A DNA stretch of 64,000 nucleotides from the NCBI GenBank assembly GCA_963833655.1, contig CAWHYL010000004.1:744001-808000 (forward strand), in the 5' to 3' direction. Positions 14,789-22,551 of the stretch are shown one piece after another (position 1 is the first letter of the stretch; each line of letters opens with the position of its first letter). The position numbers and the translations under genes are program-made. The stretch is from 3-1-20CM-4-69-9 sp963833655. GTDB taxonomy: Bacteria; Actinomycetota; Thermoleophilia; Gaiellales; Gaiellaceae. The notes under the pieces were generated by a model, which searched no databases, was not told where the DNA came from, and saw nothing but the letters and a program-made list of their open reading frames with translations.

Positions 14789-16104
14789 CGGCGCGCCCGC
14801 GCGAGCAACTGGTCGCGCGTGTTGAGCGACGGGTCGTCCACGACGGCGTCGAGGAGCGAATCGAGCGCCCGGCCGAGCTCCGGTCCCTCGCGGTAGCCGA
14901 CCTCCAGGAGGTCGCTCCCGTCGATTGCCAGGTCTTCGAGCCGGTGCGGTCGGCTCCGCTCCTGCTCGAGCAGCTCGCGCAGCCGCGCGACGGAATCGGT
15001 CTCGTCCTGCGAGACCTGCTTGGCGCGGAGGTCGGCCTCCTTGTGCGCGACCAGGTCGAACGCCAGCTCCTCCCCGTGCTGCCGGAGAAAGCGGCGCGCG
15101 AACAGCTCGTCGATTCCACGCTCGGGAAACGAATGAGCGCGGATGAGCCGCACGACGTAGCCGCGCAGCCGCGTCGGATAGCGGAGGCGTTCCAGCGCCT
15201 GCGACGCGAGGAGCGCACTGCGGACGGCGTGCTTGCCGTTCTCGCCGGGCTTGCCGGCATCGTGCAGGAGCGCGGCGAGGCGCACCGCGAGGTTGGCTTT
15301 CGCGTCGGCCGTCCCCTGCACGACTTCGAACGTGTGCTCGTCGAGCGGCAGATGCTGCCGCTCGCTGCTCTGCTCGAAGCCGACCGTCTCGTCGAGCTCG
15401 GGGAGCAGCTCGCTGAGGACGCCCGTGTCGCGCGCGAGCCGCAATGCGGCGGCGGGATGCGTTCCGAGGAGGAGCTTCGCGAGCTCGTCGCCCAGCCGTT
15501 CGCCGGAGACGAGGCGGACGTTGCGCGCCTCCTCGCGCATCTGGCCGAGCGTGGCGTCGTCCGGGGTCAGGCCGAGCTGCGAGACGAGCCGCAGCCCGCG
15601 CACGATTCGTAGCGGGTCCTCGGCGAAGCTGCGACGCGAGACGGTGCGGAGCCGGCGGTCGCGCAGGTCTTGCGCGCCGCCGAACGGGTCGACGATCTCA
15701 CCCGTGTCGAGGCGGCGCGCAATCGCGTTGACGGTGAAGTCGCGGCGGGCCATGTCGTCTTCGATCGAGAGCGTCGGGTCGGCGACGATCTCGAACTCGT
15801 GGCGGCCCGGCCCGGTGCTGCGCTCGGCTCGGGGCGGGGCGAACTCGATGCCTGCCGGCGCCGCGGCGCGGGCGCGCGGGTCACGCGGGTACAGCCGCGC
15901 ACCGACGAGCCGTCCGGCGACCTCGAACTCCTCGACCTTCCCGTGCGGCTCGAGCGCGCGGCGCAGCCCTCCGTAGTCGACACCGGGAACGACGAAGTCC
16001 GCGTCGTTCGACTCGATCCCCAGCAGCTCGTCGCGCACGGCGCCGCCGACGAGATAGGCGTCGAGGTCGAGCCCGCGGACGAAGTCCTCGATTGTGCGAT
16101 CCAC
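14785..16104 (-). CDS. cca: CCA tRNA nucleotidyltransferase / poly(A) polymerase family, with HD domain
   Basis: Class II nucleotidyltransferase adding or repairing the tRNA CCA end. Marks: AYLVGGAVRDELLG (nucleotide loop), NDADFVVPG with the catalytic Asp pair, RRDFTVNAIA, and DPLRIVRGLRLVSQL. The C-terminal half carries an HD-type domain (LAALLHDAGKP). About 439 residues with an Arg/Ala/Pro-rich loop between the catalytic Asp pair and RRDFTVN. The start is GTG two bases after the ridA stop. Whether it adds all of CCA or a part cannot be told. Confidence 0.9.
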   Translation of the reverse strand: MDRTIEDFVRGLDLDAYLVGGAVRDELLGIESNDADFVVPGVDYGGLRRALEPHGKVEEFEVAGRLVGARLYPRDPRARAAAPAGIEFAPPRAERSTGPGRHEFEIVADPTLSIEDDMARRDFTVNAIARRLDTGEIVDPFGGAQDLRDRRLRTVSRRSFAEDPLRIVRGLRLVSQLGLTPDDATLGQMREEARNVRLVSGERLGDELAKLLLGTHPAAALRLARDTGVLSELLPELDETVGFEQSSERQHLPLDEHTFEVVQGTADAKANLAVRLAALLHDAGKPGENGKHAVRSALLASQALERLRYPTRLRGYVVRLIRAHSFPERGIDELFARRFLRQHGEELAFDLVAHKEADLRAKQVSQDETDSVARLRELLEQERSRPHRLEDLAIDGSDLLEVGYREGPELGRALDSLLDAVVDDPSLNTRDQLLARARR

Positions 16105-16106
16105 GG

Positions 16107-16490
16107 CTACGCCAGCGCGACGGCCTCGATCTCGACGAGCGCGCCCGACGGAAGCTTGGCGACCTCGACGGTCGAGCGGGCGGGCGGCGTGTCGCCGACG
16201 TGCTGCTTGTACACCTCGTTCATGCCGGCGAAGTCGTCGAGGTTCTGCAGGAACACCGTGGTCTTCACGAGGCGGTCGAGCCCGCTCCCCGCGGCCTCCA
16301 GGATCGCGCGCAGGTTCGCGAAGACCTGCTCGGTCTGCTCGCCGATGCCGCCGGCCATGATCTCGGCGTTATCCGGCTTCAAAGCCAGCTGGCCGGAGAC
16401 GAAGACGAAGCCGTTTGCCTTGATCGCCTGCGAGTACGGCGCGCCCTGAAACGGGGCCGGCGCGGACTCGGTGCGGATGACGTCCTTCAT
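16107..16490 (-). CDS. ridA: RidA-family enamine/imine deaminase
   Basis: Small trimeric enzyme that hydrolyses reactive enamine or imine intermediates from PLP enzymes. Marks: GAPYSQAIKANGFVFVSGQ near the N-terminus, and PPARSTVEVAKLPSGALVEIEAVA with the substrate-binding Arg near residue 105. The length of 127 residues is typical. Its ATG overlaps the hisB-like stop (ATGA), so the two are coupled. Confidence 0.92.
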   Translation of the reverse strand: MKDVIRTESAPAPFQGAPYSQAIKANGFVFVSGQLALKPDNAEIMAGGIGEQTEQVFANLRAILEAAGSGLDRLVKTTVFLQNLDDFAGMNEVYKQHVGDTPPARSTVEVAKLPSGALVEIEAVALA

Positions 16491-17017
16491 GCCTCCTCCC
16501 TTCTGCGCGGCCTGAGCGCCTGCGCGAGCGCGACGCCGAGCGCCTTGAAGATCGCCTCGAGGACGTGCTGCGAGTCGCTGCCCTCGACGAGCCTGACATG
16601 CAGCGTCAGTCCCGCCGTCTGCGCGAGCTCTTCGAGAAAGCGGGCGGCCAGATCGCCGGCCAGTCCCGCAATCCGTGCGTGCGAGAGATCCACCTTCGAC
16701 ACCAGCAGCGGTCGCCCGGAAGCTTCGAGCGTCACGTGCGCCAGGGCCTCGTCCACCGGTAGCTCGGCGGAGCCGTGCCCGCGCACCCCGTGTGCGCGGA
16801 GCGGCCCGTCCAGCGCTTCGCCGAGCGAGCGTGCCGCGGCCGCGATCTCCACTTCCGCAGTTCCCGGCTCCACCTCCAGCGCGAGATCGAACGAGGCGTA
16901 CTGCGCGAGCAGCGTCAGCAGGTGGTCGAGCACCGGCACGCCGGTCGCGATGTTCGTCTCACCGCGCCCGTTCGTGTTCACGCGCGCGCTTGCACGCCCC
17001 TGCCCGGTCGCAGCCAT
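16487..17017 (-). CDS. Degenerate imidazoleglycerol-phosphate dehydratase-like protein (metal sites lost)
   Basis: The fold is recognisable as HisB-type: TGVPVLDHLL (26-34), LPVDEALAHVTLEASGRPLL (87-105) and QHVLEAIFKALG (150-161) follow the family order. The catalytic metal ligands are largely gone. The HHTVED-type motif is replaced by EIAAAAR (57-63) with a short deletion. The His of the DHML..ARH segment is Tyr (AQYA). The second HH pair is QH. The N-terminus is also shortened by about 20 residues. At 176 residues it is below the usual 190-200. It sits between murA and ridA, not in a histidine operon, so it is probably a paralogue with a different role. Confidence 0.75.
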   Translation of the reverse strand: MAATGQGRASARVNTNGRGETNIATGVPVLDHLLTLLAQYASFDLALEVEPGTAEVEIAAAARSLGEALDGPLRAHGVRGHGSAELPVDEALAHVTLEASGRPLLVSKVDLSHARIAGLAGDLAARFLEELAQTAGLTLHVRLVEGSDSQHVLEAIFKALGVALAQALRPRRREEA

Positions 17018-17029
17018 AGCGGACGGACC

Positions 17030-18340
17030 CTAGCTCTCGATGCGCTCGATCTGCGCGCCGACTGCGCGCAGACGCTCGTCGATTCGCTCGTAGCCCTTGT
17101 CGATCTGGTACACGGCGCCGATCGTCGACGAGCCTTCGGCGCAGAGGCTGGCGAGCAGCATTGCCATGCCGGCACGAATGTCGGGGCTCTCCATCCGCTG
17201 GCCGCGCAGCTTGCACGGCCCGGTCACGACGGCGCGGTGCGGGTCGCAGAGGATGATGCGCGCGCCCATGCTCACCAGCTTGTCCGTGAAGAACAAGCGG
17301 TTCTCGAACATCTTCTCGAACATCAAGATCGTCCCGGCCGACTGCGTCGCGACCGTCAGCGCAACGGATGTCAGATCCGACGGGAACGCGGGCCACGGCC
17401 CGTCCTCGATCTTCGGAACGTGACCGCCGAGGTCGTCCTGCACGACGAGCTCCTGCCGCGGCGGGACGCGCACGAAGTCGTCGCCGCGCTCGACCGTGAC
17501 GCCGAACTTCTCGAAGCCCTGCAGGATCGACACGAGGTCCGCGTGCTTGACGCCGTCGATCGTGACGTCGCCGCCGGTGATCGCCGCCAGGCCGATGAAG
17601 CTGCCGACCTCGATGTGATCGGGCCCGATCTCCCACTCGCCCCCGGTCAGCGACTCGACGCCCTCGATCCGGAGGACGTTGGACTCGATCCCCTCGATGC
17701 GTGCGCCGAGCGAGCCGAGGAAGCGGCACAGATCCTGCACGTGCGGCTCGCAGGCCGCGTTGCCGATGACGGTCTCGCCGGGCGTCAGCGCCGCGACCAT
17801 GACGGCGTTCTCCGTCGCCATGACGCTCGCCTCGTCGAGGAAGATGTGCTGCCCGCGCAGCGCACCGCCGTGCATCTCGTAGCGGCGCCCGATGTCGATC
17901 TGGGCGCCCAGCTCCGCGAACGCGTGGATGTGCGGATCGAGCCGGCGCCGGCCGATCACGTCACCGCCGGGCGGCGGGACGCTGACCGCGCCGAGCCGCG
18001 CGAGGAGCGGCCCAGCGAGCAGGAACGACGCGCGCAGCCGGCTGCAGAGCTCCTCGTCGAGCTCCTGCTTCTCCACGTCGGCAGCGTGGACCCGCACCTC
18101 GTTCGCGCCCGTCCAGTCGGCGTCGGCGCCCACGTCGTTCAGCAGCTCGAGCATCGTCTCCACGTCGACGATGCGCGGGACGTTCCGCAGCGTCACCGGC
18201 TCCGTCGTGAGCAGGCAAGCGGCAAGGATCGGCAGCGCGCCGTTCTTGTTCCCGGCTGCCCGTACCCGTCCGTTGAGGGAGCGGCCGCCGTCGATGACGA
18301 AGCATTCGGCGGCGCGGCCGATGACCGCGGTCTGGGACAT
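17030..18340 (-). CDS. murA: UDP-N-acetylglucosamine 1-carboxyvinyltransferase, Asp in place of the active-site Cys
   Basis: First committed step of peptidoglycan synthesis: enolpyruvyl transfer from PEP to UDP-GlcNAc. Marks: RAAGNKNGALPIL, FLLAGPLLARLG, DHIEVGSFIGLAAIT and FENRLFFTDKLVSMGA. The catalytic loop reads PPPGGDVIGRRRLDPH: the Cys of the E. coli loop (GGCTIG) is Asp127 here. That change is known from M. tuberculosis and chlamydiae to confer fosfomycin insensitivity while keeping activity. The ATG is six bases after TAGGCT, so the gene is probably leaderless, from the bidirectional element at 18346-18352. Confidence 0.95.
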   Translation of the reverse strand: MSQTAVIGRAAECFVIDGGRSLNGRVRAAGNKNGALPILAACLLTTEPVTLRNVPRIVDVETMLELLNDVGADADWTGANEVRVHAADVEKQELDEELCSRLRASFLLAGPLLARLGAVSVPPPGGDVIGRRRLDPHIHAFAELGAQIDIGRRYEMHGGALRGQHIFLDEASVMATENAVMVAALTPGETVIGNAACEPHVQDLCRFLGSLGARIEGIESNVLRIEGVESLTGGEWEIGPDHIEVGSFIGLAAITGGDVTIDGVKHADLVSILQGFEKFGVTVERGDDFVRVPPRQELVVQDDLGGHVPKIEDGPWPAFPSDLTSVALTVATQSAGTILMFEKMFENRLFFTDKLVSMGARIILCDPHRAVVTGPCKLRGQRMESPDIRAGMAMLLASLCAEGSSTIGAVYQIDKGYERIDERLRAVGAQIERIES

Positions 18341-18345
18341 CGCGG

Positions 18346-18352
18346 TAGCCTA
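18346..18352. promoter_or_regulatory. Symmetric bidirectional -10 element TAGCCTA (murA / HD-domain gene)
   Basis: Minus strand: TAGGCT, six bases, murA ATG. Plus strand: TAGCCT, ten bases, GTG 18362. The TA at each end makes one seven-base site serve as a -10 box on both strands of a gap of only 21 bases. Confidence 0.6.
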
Positions 18353-18361
18353 CCCACGGCC

Positions 18362-18910
18362 GTGGAAGTCACACGCGAACGCGCCTGGGAGACACTGACG
18401 AAGTACACGAAGAGCGACGCGCTGCTGCGTCACGCGCTCGGCGTCGAGGCGTGCATGGGCTTCTACGCGCGGCAGTTCGGCGAGGACGAAGAGCTCTGGC
18501 GCGCCGCCGGGCTGCTCCACGACTTCGACTACGAGATGCATCCGACGCTCGACCGTCACCCGCAGGACGGCGCCCCGATCCTGCGCGAGGAGGACTATCC
18601 GGAGGAGCTGATCGACGCGGTGCTCTCGCACGCCGAGCACCTGTCGATCCCGCGCGACACGATGCTGAAGAAGACGCTGTTCGCGTGCGACGAGCTGTCC
18701 GGCTTCGTGCACGCAGTGGCGCTCGTGCGGCCGACGGGGCTCGACGGGCTCGAGCCGAAGTCCGTGAAAAAGAAGCTCAAGCAGCCGTCGTTTGCGGCCG
18801 GCGTCCACCGCGACGAGGTGTACGCAGGCGCCGAGGGGCTCGGGCTCGACCTCGACGAGCACATCCGCAACGTCATCGCCGCGCTGCAGGAAGCCGAGGT
18901 GAAGGCATGA
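18362..18910 (+). CDS. HD-domain (HDIG-type) phosphohydrolase
   Basis: A 182-residue predicted metal-dependent phosphohydrolase of the HD superfamily, substrate unknown. Visible residues: LLRHALGVEACM (first His), GLLHDFDYEMHP (the HD pair), RHPQDGAPIL and LIDAVLSHAEHL further on. GTG 18362 is the first start downstream of the shared TAGCCTA element. The stop overlaps the next ATG (ATGA). The pairing with a VOC protein gives no clear pathway. Confidence 0.85.
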   Translation: MEVTRERAWETLTKYTKSDALLRHALGVEACMGFYARQFGEDEELWRAAGLLHDFDYEMHPTLDRHPQDGAPILREEDYPEELIDAVLSHAEHLSIPRDTMLKKTLFACDELSGFVHAVALVRPTGLDGLEPKSVKKKLKQPSFAAGVHRDEVYAGAEGLGLDLDEHIRNVIAALQEAEVKA

Positions 18911-19305
18911 CACCGCGCTTCGACGCGTTCGGGATCGTCGTCAGCGACATGCCGCGCGCGCTCGCGTTCTACCGACAGCTCGGGCTTGAGTTCGCCGACG
19001 GCGCGGAGCGCGAGGATCACGTCGAGGCGCAGCTCTCGGGCGGGTTGCGCTACATGCTCGACACGGAGTCCGTCGTGAAGATGTTCGACCCCGGGTGGCA
19101 CCGTCCGAGCGGCGGACACGCCGTCGGCGGCGCGTTCAAATGCGACTCCCCCGAGGAGGTCGACCGCGTCTACGCCGAGTTGCTCGAGGCCGGCGGTTCT
19201 GCACACAAGGCACCGTGGGACGCCTTCTGGGGCCAGCGCTACGCCCAGCTGGAGGACCCCGACGGCACCGTGATCGATCTGTTCGCCCCCCTGCCGGACA
19301 CCTAG
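18907..19305 (+). CDS. VOC (glyoxalase/bleomycin-resistance fold) family protein
   Basis: A 132-residue single-unit VOC protein. It starts FDAFGIVVSDMPRALAFYRQLGLEF and ends YAQLEDPDGTVIDLFAPLP, the two conserved ends of a pair of beta-alpha-beta-beta-beta modules. Members are metal enzymes or ligand-binding resistance proteins; this one's substrate is unknown. It is coupled to the HD gene by ATGA. Its stop interlocks with that of the aminotransferase at CTAG 19302-19305. Confidence 0.85.
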   Translation: MTPRFDAFGIVVSDMPRALAFYRQLGLEFADGAEREDHVEAQLSGGLRYMLDTESVVKMFDPGWHRPSGGHAVGGAFKCDSPEEVDRVYAELLEAGGSAHKAPWDAFWGQRYAQLEDPDGTVIDLFAPLPDT

Positions 19306-20384
19306 CCGCGGACGCCGGCGCCAAGCCGGTCGATGTCGTCCTCGTTCGTCCACCAGCCGCACGATGCCCGCGCCCAGCCGGTCGACGGCAGGCTGCGGAT
19401 GACGACTCCACGCTCGTAGAGCCGGGCGACTGTCTCGTCCGCGTCGCCCCGGGGAACGAACGACACGAGCGTTCCCCCACCGGGCTCGCCGATCACCTCA
19501 CAGGCCGTGGACAGCGTGCGGCGGCAGTGCTCGGTGATCTCGGCAGCGCGCTCGAAGCGCCACTTCGGCGGTAGGTCGAGCGCCGTCTCCCACCCGGCGA
19601 GCATCCGTGTCGCCGTCCAGCCGGTGTCGAATCGCGCCGCGCCGTCTCTCGCGACGAACGTCCCGTCGGGCTCGATGCGCTGCTGCGCCCAGGAGGAGGG
19701 AAACGAGATCCGCAAGCCGTCGGGATCGCGGACGTACAGCGCGCCGAGCGGCTCGGGGCCGCACAGCCACTTCTGGCCCGAGACGGTGTAGAAGTCGACC
19801 TCGCCGACGTCGACCGGGATGGCTCCCACCGACTGGGCGCCGTCGACGAGTAGGGGGAGCCCCGCCTCCCGCTTCAGCTCCTGGACGGGCATCACCTGAC
19901 CCGTCGTCCACAGGACGTGCGAGAGCGCGAGCAGACGCGTCCTCGGTCCGATGCAGGCGGCGATGCGCTCCACCGCCTCGGCCACCGGCCGGTTGGCGAC
20001 ATCCGCCACCCGGACGGTGGCGCCGGAGACGTGCAACGGCAGCAGCAGGCCTGGATGCTCGGAGTTCGTCGTGACGATCTCGTCTCCCGGTCGAAGCCCG
20101 AGGCCGGCGACGACGACGTTGCAGCCGTCGGTGGTGGAGCTCGTCAGTGCGACGGTCTCCGGCGTTGCCCCGATCAGCTGCGCGACCTTCCCGCGGACGC
20201 GCGCCCGCAGCGCGAGCATGTCGTCGAACCAGGCGCGGCCGCCGCGGCCCCGGTCCGCGTCGAAGCGATCTCGCTCGGCCATTGCGTCGAGCGTCGGCTG
20301 CGCGAGCGGGCCGAGCGTGCCTGCGTTCAGGTACGCGAAGCGCTCGAGCACGGGGAAGAGCGCGCGTCCCTCTTCGAACGTCAT
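19302..20384 (-). CDS. Class V PLP-dependent aminotransferase / cysteine-desulfurase-like enzyme
   Basis: A 360-residue fold-type I PLP enzyme. Marks: YLNAGTLGPL, ALTSSTTDGCNVVVAGLGL, TTNSEHPGLLLP, LLVDGAQSVGAIPVDV with the PLP-contacting Asp, and YTVSGQKWLCGPEPLGAL with the Lys that binds PLP. Similarity is to the isopenicillin-epimerase and EgtE-like branch more than to IscS. The substrate is unresolved. The ATG overlaps the stop of the nuclease gene upstream (ATGA). Confidence 0.85.
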   Translation of the reverse strand: MTFEEGRALFPVLERFAYLNAGTLGPLAQPTLDAMAERDRFDADRGRGGRAWFDDMLALRARVRGKVAQLIGATPETVALTSSTTDGCNVVVAGLGLRPGDEIVTTNSEHPGLLLPLHVSGATVRVADVANRPVAEAVERIAACIGPRTRLLALSHVLWTTGQVMPVQELKREAGLPLLVDGAQSVGAIPVDVGEVDFYTVSGQKWLCGPEPLGALYVRDPDGLRISFPSSWAQQRIEPDGTFVARDGAARFDTGWTATRMLAGWETALDLPPKWRFERAAEITEHCRRTLSTACEVIGEPGGGTLVSFVPRGDADETVARLYERGVVIRSLPSTGWARASCGWWTNEDDIDRLGAGVRG

Positions 20385-21175
20385 TCGACCTCCACGTCCA
20401 CGGGAGCGTGGTCGGAGAGGATGCGGCCGTTACGCGTGCGGCGCTCGACCGGCCAGACGAGCGGCGGCCGCGACTGCAAACCGCGCACGAGGATGTGATC
20501 GATCCCCGTCGACGTCGCCCCGCCAAACCCCCACTCCGGCGTCATCAGCTCGCGCAGGGTACGGGAGTTGCGGACGGTGAGATTGAGGTCGCCGCCGAGC
20601 AGCACCGGCTCGTCCGGCCGCGCGAACCCGTCGACGAAGACCGCCGCGCGGAGCAGCTCGGCATCCGGGATCCGCTTGTCCCTGTGCCCCGTGATGTGCA
20701 CGTTCGCGAGGACGAAGGTGCTGTCGCGGCGGCGGATCCGCAGCGCCTGCAGGACACGTCGCTCGCTTCCCCAGCGGAGCCGTTCTCCGAGGGGAAGCCG
20801 CAGCCGCCGCGCCTGCAGACGGCGGTAGCGGAAAGGATTCAGCACGAGCCGCCGATGCTCGACGACGCTCAGGGAGCGCTGCAGCAGCACGGCGTTGGCC
20901 TCGCCGGTAACAACCGAGCGGAAACGCCGGGCGTCGAGCTCGCTCAGCGTGCGCGCGAGCTTGCCGAGCACCGGGAGCGGCCGGCGCGCGACGTCCGTCG
21001 CGGCCGACATGCCGCTCCAGTCCGGCAGGTCGGCCAGCGCCCACACCGAGAGCTCCTGCAGGCAGAGGAGGTCGGGCTTGTCCGCCGTCGCAAGCCGGAC
21101 GAGCTCTTCGAGGTACGCCCTCCGGCCCGGCGGCTTCGTGTTGCCGTGGAAGAGGTTCCAGGTCCGGACGAGCAG
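20381..21175 (-). CDS. Endonuclease/exonuclease/phosphatase family protein, probable CTG start
   Basis: EEP-fold phosphoesterase of about 264 residues. Marks: TWNLFHGNT, DLLCLQELSVWAL with the metal-binding Glu, NVHITGHRD, LLGGDLNLTVRNS and SDHAPVDVEVE. The true substrate (nucleic acid, phospholipid or other) is not shown. The domain begins at LLVRTWNLFHG. The codon there is CTG, exactly six bases after TACAGT, the same geometry as the murA ATG, so a leaderless CTG start is proposed. An in-frame ATG at 21244 would run 51 bases into the divergent glycosyltransferase gene. Confidence 0.85.
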   Translation of the reverse strand: MLVRTWNLFHGNTKPPGRRAYLEELVRLATADKPDLLCLQELSVWALADLPDWSGMSAATDVARRPLPVLGKLARTLSELDARRFRSVVTGEANAVLLQRSLSVVEHRRLVLNPFRYRRLQARRLRLPLGERLRWGSERRVLQALRIRRRDSTFVLANVHITGHRDKRIPDAELLRAAVFVDGFARPDEPVLLGGDLNLTVRNSRTLRELMTPEWGFGGATSTGIDHILVRGLQSRPPLVWPVERRTRNGRILSDHAPVDVEVE

Positions 21176-21180
21176 GCGCT

Positions 21181-21187
21181 TACTGTA
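21181..21187. promoter_or_regulatory. Symmetric bidirectional -10 element TACTGTA (EEP gene / glycosyltransferase)
   Basis: Plus strand: TACTGT, seven bases, ATG 21194. Minus strand: TACAGT, six bases, CTG 21175. The gap between the two genes is 18 bases and contains nothing else. Confidence 0.6.
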
Positions 21188-21193
21188 CTCGGC

Positions 21194-22240
21194 ATGCGCG
21201 TTGTGCTCGCCGACCCCCCGGCCTTCACGCCGCAGTACGACCATGCGCTCGCGGCCGCGCTCGCGGGCGCGGGCACGGACGTCGAGCTCGTGACGTCGCG
21301 TTTCCGCTTCGGCGAGGCTCCGGCGCCGGCCGGGTACGAGAGGCAGGAGTCGTTCTATCTCCTGTCGTCGCGGCTGTTCGGCCGCTCACGCCTTCGCCTC
21401 CCGCTGAAGGCCGCCGAGCATGCACCGGGAATGCTCGGGCTCCTGCGGCGCCGGCCGGACGTCCTGCATCTGCAGTGGCTCGCCGCGCCCGAGCTCGACC
21501 GGTACCTCCTCCGCCCGCGTGTGCCTGCCGTCTTCACGGCGCACGACCTCCTGCCGCGGCGGACGGCGGCGAAGCGCTCCCTCTGGCGCACGCTCCTGTC
21601 ACGCTTCGACCGCGTCGTCGTGCACAGCGAGTCGGGCCGCGCGGTGCTGGCCGAGCTCGGCGTCGATGCCTCCGTCATCGCCCATCCAGTCTTTCCGAGC
21701 GACCCGCCGCGGCAGGACGACGGTCGCACGCTGCTCTCCCTCGGGACGATCCGGCCGTACAAAGGCCTCGGCGATGCGATCGAGGCGGCGAAGCTCGTCG
21801 ACGGCGCGCGGCTCCTCGTCGCCGGCGACCCGCTCGAGCCGCTGAACGGCTACCGCGCCCAGGCCGGCGGGGTCGCCGAGTGGCGCCTCGGCTACCTCCC
21901 GCAGGCGGAGATCGAGCGCGCGCTCGGCGAGGCGACGGTGGCGCTCTTCCCGTATCGCCCCGAGCTCGACCAGAGCGGCGCGCTCCTGCAGGCGCTCGGC
22001 GCCGGCGTCCCGGCGGTGGCCTACGACGTCGGCGGGATCGCCGAGCCGGTCCGGCGCTTCGGCGCCGGACGCGTCGTCGCGGCGGGAGACGTCGAAGGGC
22101 TCGCGGCCGCCGCGCGGGAGCTGCTCGACGACGGCGCTGCCCTCGCGGCTGCGCGTGCGGGCGCGCGCCGCGCGCGCGAGACGCTGACGTGGGACGCCGC
22201 CGCCGCTGCCCATCTCGCGCTCTACCGGGAGCTGGCGTGA
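21194..22240 (+). CDS. Glycosyltransferase family 4-like (GT-B fold)
   Basis: A 348-residue retaining glycosyltransferase with two Rossmann-like halves. N-terminal half: RVVLADPPAFTPQYDHAL, DVLHLQWL and VPAVFTAHDLLPR. C-terminal half: LLSLGTIRPYKGLGDAI, GYLPQAEIERAL and DQSGALLQALGAGVPAVAYDVGGIAE, the nucleotide-sugar site. Sugar and acceptor are unknown. It overlaps the next gene as GTGA and forms a unit with that small gene and the GH15 gene. Confidence 0.88.
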   Translation: MRVVLADPPAFTPQYDHALAAALAGAGTDVELVTSRFRFGEAPAPAGYERQESFYLLSSRLFGRSRLRLPLKAAEHAPGMLGLLRRRPDVLHLQWLAAPELDRYLLRPRVPAVFTAHDLLPRRTAAKRSLWRTLLSRFDRVVVHSESGRAVLAELGVDASVIAHPVFPSDPPRQDDGRTLLSLGTIRPYKGLGDAIEAAKLVDGARLLVAGDPLEPLNGYRAQAGGVAEWRLGYLPQAEIERALGEATVALFPYRPELDQSGALLQALGAGVPAVAYDVGGIAEPVRRFGAGRVVAAGDVEGLAAAARELLDDGAALAAARAGARRARETLTWDAAAAAHLALYRELA

Positions 22241-22551
22241 GGCTGCGCCGCCCTCGCTTCAGCGACCTGATCGACCGCCAGCTCGATCTCTTCGCGCGTG
22301 AGAATCGCGGCCTGATCGACGACTGCATCGCGGCCGAGCGCTCGTACAACCGCGCCGAGCGCGACGAGGCCGAGGAGCGATACGGCGACTACGTCGACCT
22401 CGTCGAGACCGGAACCGAGGTGCTCGCAGATCTCCGGGACAACTTCGCCTCCACGCTTGACGACGACGCAGCGGAGGAATACATCGCAGCCTTCAACCGC
22501 GCCGTGCTGAAGCGGTTCCGGCGCTTCGCGCTCGAGATCGAGGACCGCTGA
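22237..22551 (+). CDS. Conserved-looking hypothetical protein, 104 residues
   Basis: A soluble, strongly charged, mostly helical protein (LIDRQLDLFARENRGLIDDCIAAERSYNRAE; ends in KRFRRFALEIEDR). No known domain is recognised. Its GTG overlaps the glycosyltransferase stop (GTGA) and its own stop overlaps the GH15 start (TGATG), so it is translated as a linker of that pair. Tight coupling on both sides supports it being a real gene. Confidence 0.75.
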   Translation: MRLRRPRFSDLIDRQLDLFARENRGLIDDCIAAERSYNRAERDEAEERYGDYVDLVETGTEVLADLRDNFASTLDDDAAEEYIAAFNRAVLKRFRRFALEIEDR

